From: Candidatus Bathyarchaeota archaeon
GTDB lineage: Archaea > Thermoproteota > Bathyarchaeia > 40CM-2-53-6 > FEN-987
Assembly (NCBI GenBank): GCA_003152955.1
Contig: PMBQ01000431.1
Coordinates: 1-6,992, forward strand
Direction: 5' to 3'
DNA length: 6,992 nucleotides
Each line of letters opens with the position of its first letter. The first letter of the stretch is position 1. Positions 6,421-6,992 of this stretch are shown in pieces. Under the pieces are notes generated by a model. That model saw only the letters and a program-made list of their open reading frames with translations, was not told the origin of the DNA and did no database searches. The position numbers were made by a program, and so were the translations under genes.

Positions 6421-6825
6421 CTAGTGGCTCCCTTTGACTATTGAAACCGTTCCAGCTGTCGCATCGACTATTACATGATCGCCCGTGGAGATCTTCTCTA
6501 CGGGAATCTGGTCAACGCAAGGAAGGCCAGCCAGTATAGCACCGGTGGCGACTATGGTCTCAGTTTCCTTATTCACGATTGCTAACGGTGCTTGATTGTT
6601 CTTTGCGAGTCCGTAGATTACGTATGATCCGACTGTAGATCCTTTGCCGCAGGGGAATACCAAAATCTTCCCTTTGACCGACTTGCCCTCCAGTTCGTGT
6701 CCTTTCTCGATGAAGAGGCCTGTTTTGGCGTCGACGCCGCCGTAGAATCCGATCGGCTCTTTTGAGACTAGGCTCTCCCCTTCGACTTTTCCTGGGCTGA
6801 TCGTTCTTCCTTTCAGGACTTCCAT
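6421..6825 (-). CDS. Phosphomevalonate dehydratase small subunit (AcnX swivel domain, DUF126)
   Basis: This is the small subunit of the archaeal mevalonate-pathway dehydratase, which removes water from (R)-5-phosphomevalonate to give trans-anhydromevalonate 5-phosphate. It works in complex with the Fe-S large subunit encoded just upstream. The 134-residue protein is one swivelling beta-barrel domain of usual length. Recognisable parts are the N-terminal KGRTISPGKVEGE (5-17), ILVFPCGKGSTVGSY (54-68, with the substrate-side Ser in GKGST), NNQAP (76-80), and GAILAGLPCVD (95-105). The C-terminal GDHVIVDATAGTV (115-127) completes the set. The ATG at 6825 has GAGG 9 nt upstream. Only 19 nt separate it from the large-subunit stop, so the two are surely cotranscribed and translated as a pair. 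Aconitase-X relatives in bacteria act on hydroxyproline-derived substrates; the mevalonate context argues strongly for the phosphomevalonate enzyme here. Confidence 0.93.
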   Translation of the reverse strand: MEVLKGRTISPGKVEGESLVSKEPIGFYGGVDAKTGLFIEKGHELEGKSVKGKILVFPCGKGSTVGSYVIYGLAKNNQAPLAIVNKETETIVATGAILAGLPCVDQIPVEKISTGDHVIVDATAGTVSIVKGSH

Positions 6826-6834
6826 CGTCAGGTA

Positions 6835-6838
6835 CCTC
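6835..6838 (-). promoter_or_regulatory. Shine-Dalgarno site for the dehydratase small subunit
   Basis: The minus strand reads GAGG, then 9 nt, then ATG at 6825. It lies inside the 19-nt gap after the large-subunit stop and fits reinitiation within one operon. Confidence 0.6.
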
Positions 6839-6844
6839 TTGACT

Positions 6845-6992
6845 TCAGGTCACTTTTTCGATTAGACTGTCGAGTTTTGTGAAGATGACGTTTTGCTTGC
6901 AGAATCCGGGGAGGTAGTTTGCTGCCTTCCCCGAGTTCACTGCGGTCGTCTTGTATCCCATCTCTTCGATCGGGGAGACTACCATGCAAGTG
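6845..6992 (-). CDS. Phosphomevalonate dehydratase large subunit (AcnX), C-terminal fragment
   Basis: Only the last 48 codons and the TGA stop (6847-6845) are inside the window; the gene continues past the right edge. The visible end reads TCMVVSPIEEMGYKTTAV, then NSGKAANYLPGFCKQ and a final helix ending in EKVT. The NSGKAANYLPG segment is the characteristic C-terminal motif of the aconitase-X catalytic subunit, and the cysteine before MVVSP is in the position usual for the family. The catalytic Fe-S ligands lie mostly outside this fragment and cannot be checked. The call rests on this motif and on the small subunit starting 19 nt downstream, which is the normal AcnX arrangement. Confidence 0.87.
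   Translation of the reverse strand, partial: TCMVVSPIEEMGYKTTAVNSGKAANYLPGFCKQNVIFTKLDSLIEKVT

Noticed and set aside
6088..6444. Plus-strand frame spanning the fni start and the 134-nt gap
   Set aside because: Most of it is antisense to fni and its product has no recognisable domain; the gap portion is better read as promoter sequence.
1..6992. CRISPR arrays, tRNA/rRNA genes, insertion sequences and att sites
   Set aside because: I saw no repeated spacer-like units, tRNA-like cloverleaf, transposase motif or long terminal inverted repeat; nearly all sequence is accounted for by protein genes.

Overview
The window is archaeal chromosome and carries part of an isoprenoid/membrane-lipid gene neighbourhood. 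The evidence is a geranylgeranylglyceryl phosphate synthase (first ether bond of archaeal lipids), both subunits of the aconitase-X type phosphomevalonate dehydratase (the hallmark of the modified 'archaeal mevalonate pathway'), a type 2 isopentenyl-diphosphate isomerase, an archaeal DUF2070 membrane protein, and a mix of TTG, GTG and ATG starts. I cannot place it below domain level with confidence. The HMG-CoA reductase is the bacterial-like class II type, which is found in only some archaeal lineages.

Layout, left to right. Positions 1-1642 (minus) hold a long frame for a DUF2070 membrane protein that runs off the left edge, so its C-terminus is missing. 1664-2425 (minus) is the GGGP synthase, 21 nt upstream of DUF2070 and probably cotranscribed with it. 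2426-2549 is a divergent promoter region. 2550-3401 (plus) is a UbiA-family membrane protein in which both Asp-rich metal motifs are eroded. It is followed after 27 nt by a small, very basic, probably winged-helix protein (3429-3836, plus). That pair runs head-on into class II HMG-CoA reductase (3833-5101, minus), and the two stop codons overlap inside one CTAG. Further upstream on the minus strand are isopentenyl-diphosphate isomerase type 2 (5156 to about 6274), the phosphomevalonate dehydratase small subunit (6421-6825), and the last 48 codons of its large subunit (6845-6992, running off the right edge).

How the genes work together. HMG-CoA reductase makes mevalonate. The AcnX-type dehydratase converts 5-phosphomevalonate to trans-anhydromevalonate 5-phosphate, which later steps not in this window turn into isopentenyl phosphate and then IPP. 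Fni interconverts IPP and DMAPP. After chain elongation, GGGP synthase attaches geranylgeranyl diphosphate to glycerol-1-phosphate. The next step is normally done by a UbiA-family DGGGP synthase. A UbiA homolog sits exactly there, but it lacks the residues that bind Mg-diphosphate, so it is unlikely to be a conventional prenyltransferase. That eroded UbiA protein, its basic partner and the DUF2070 protein with its His/Asp motif set are the least explained parts of the window.
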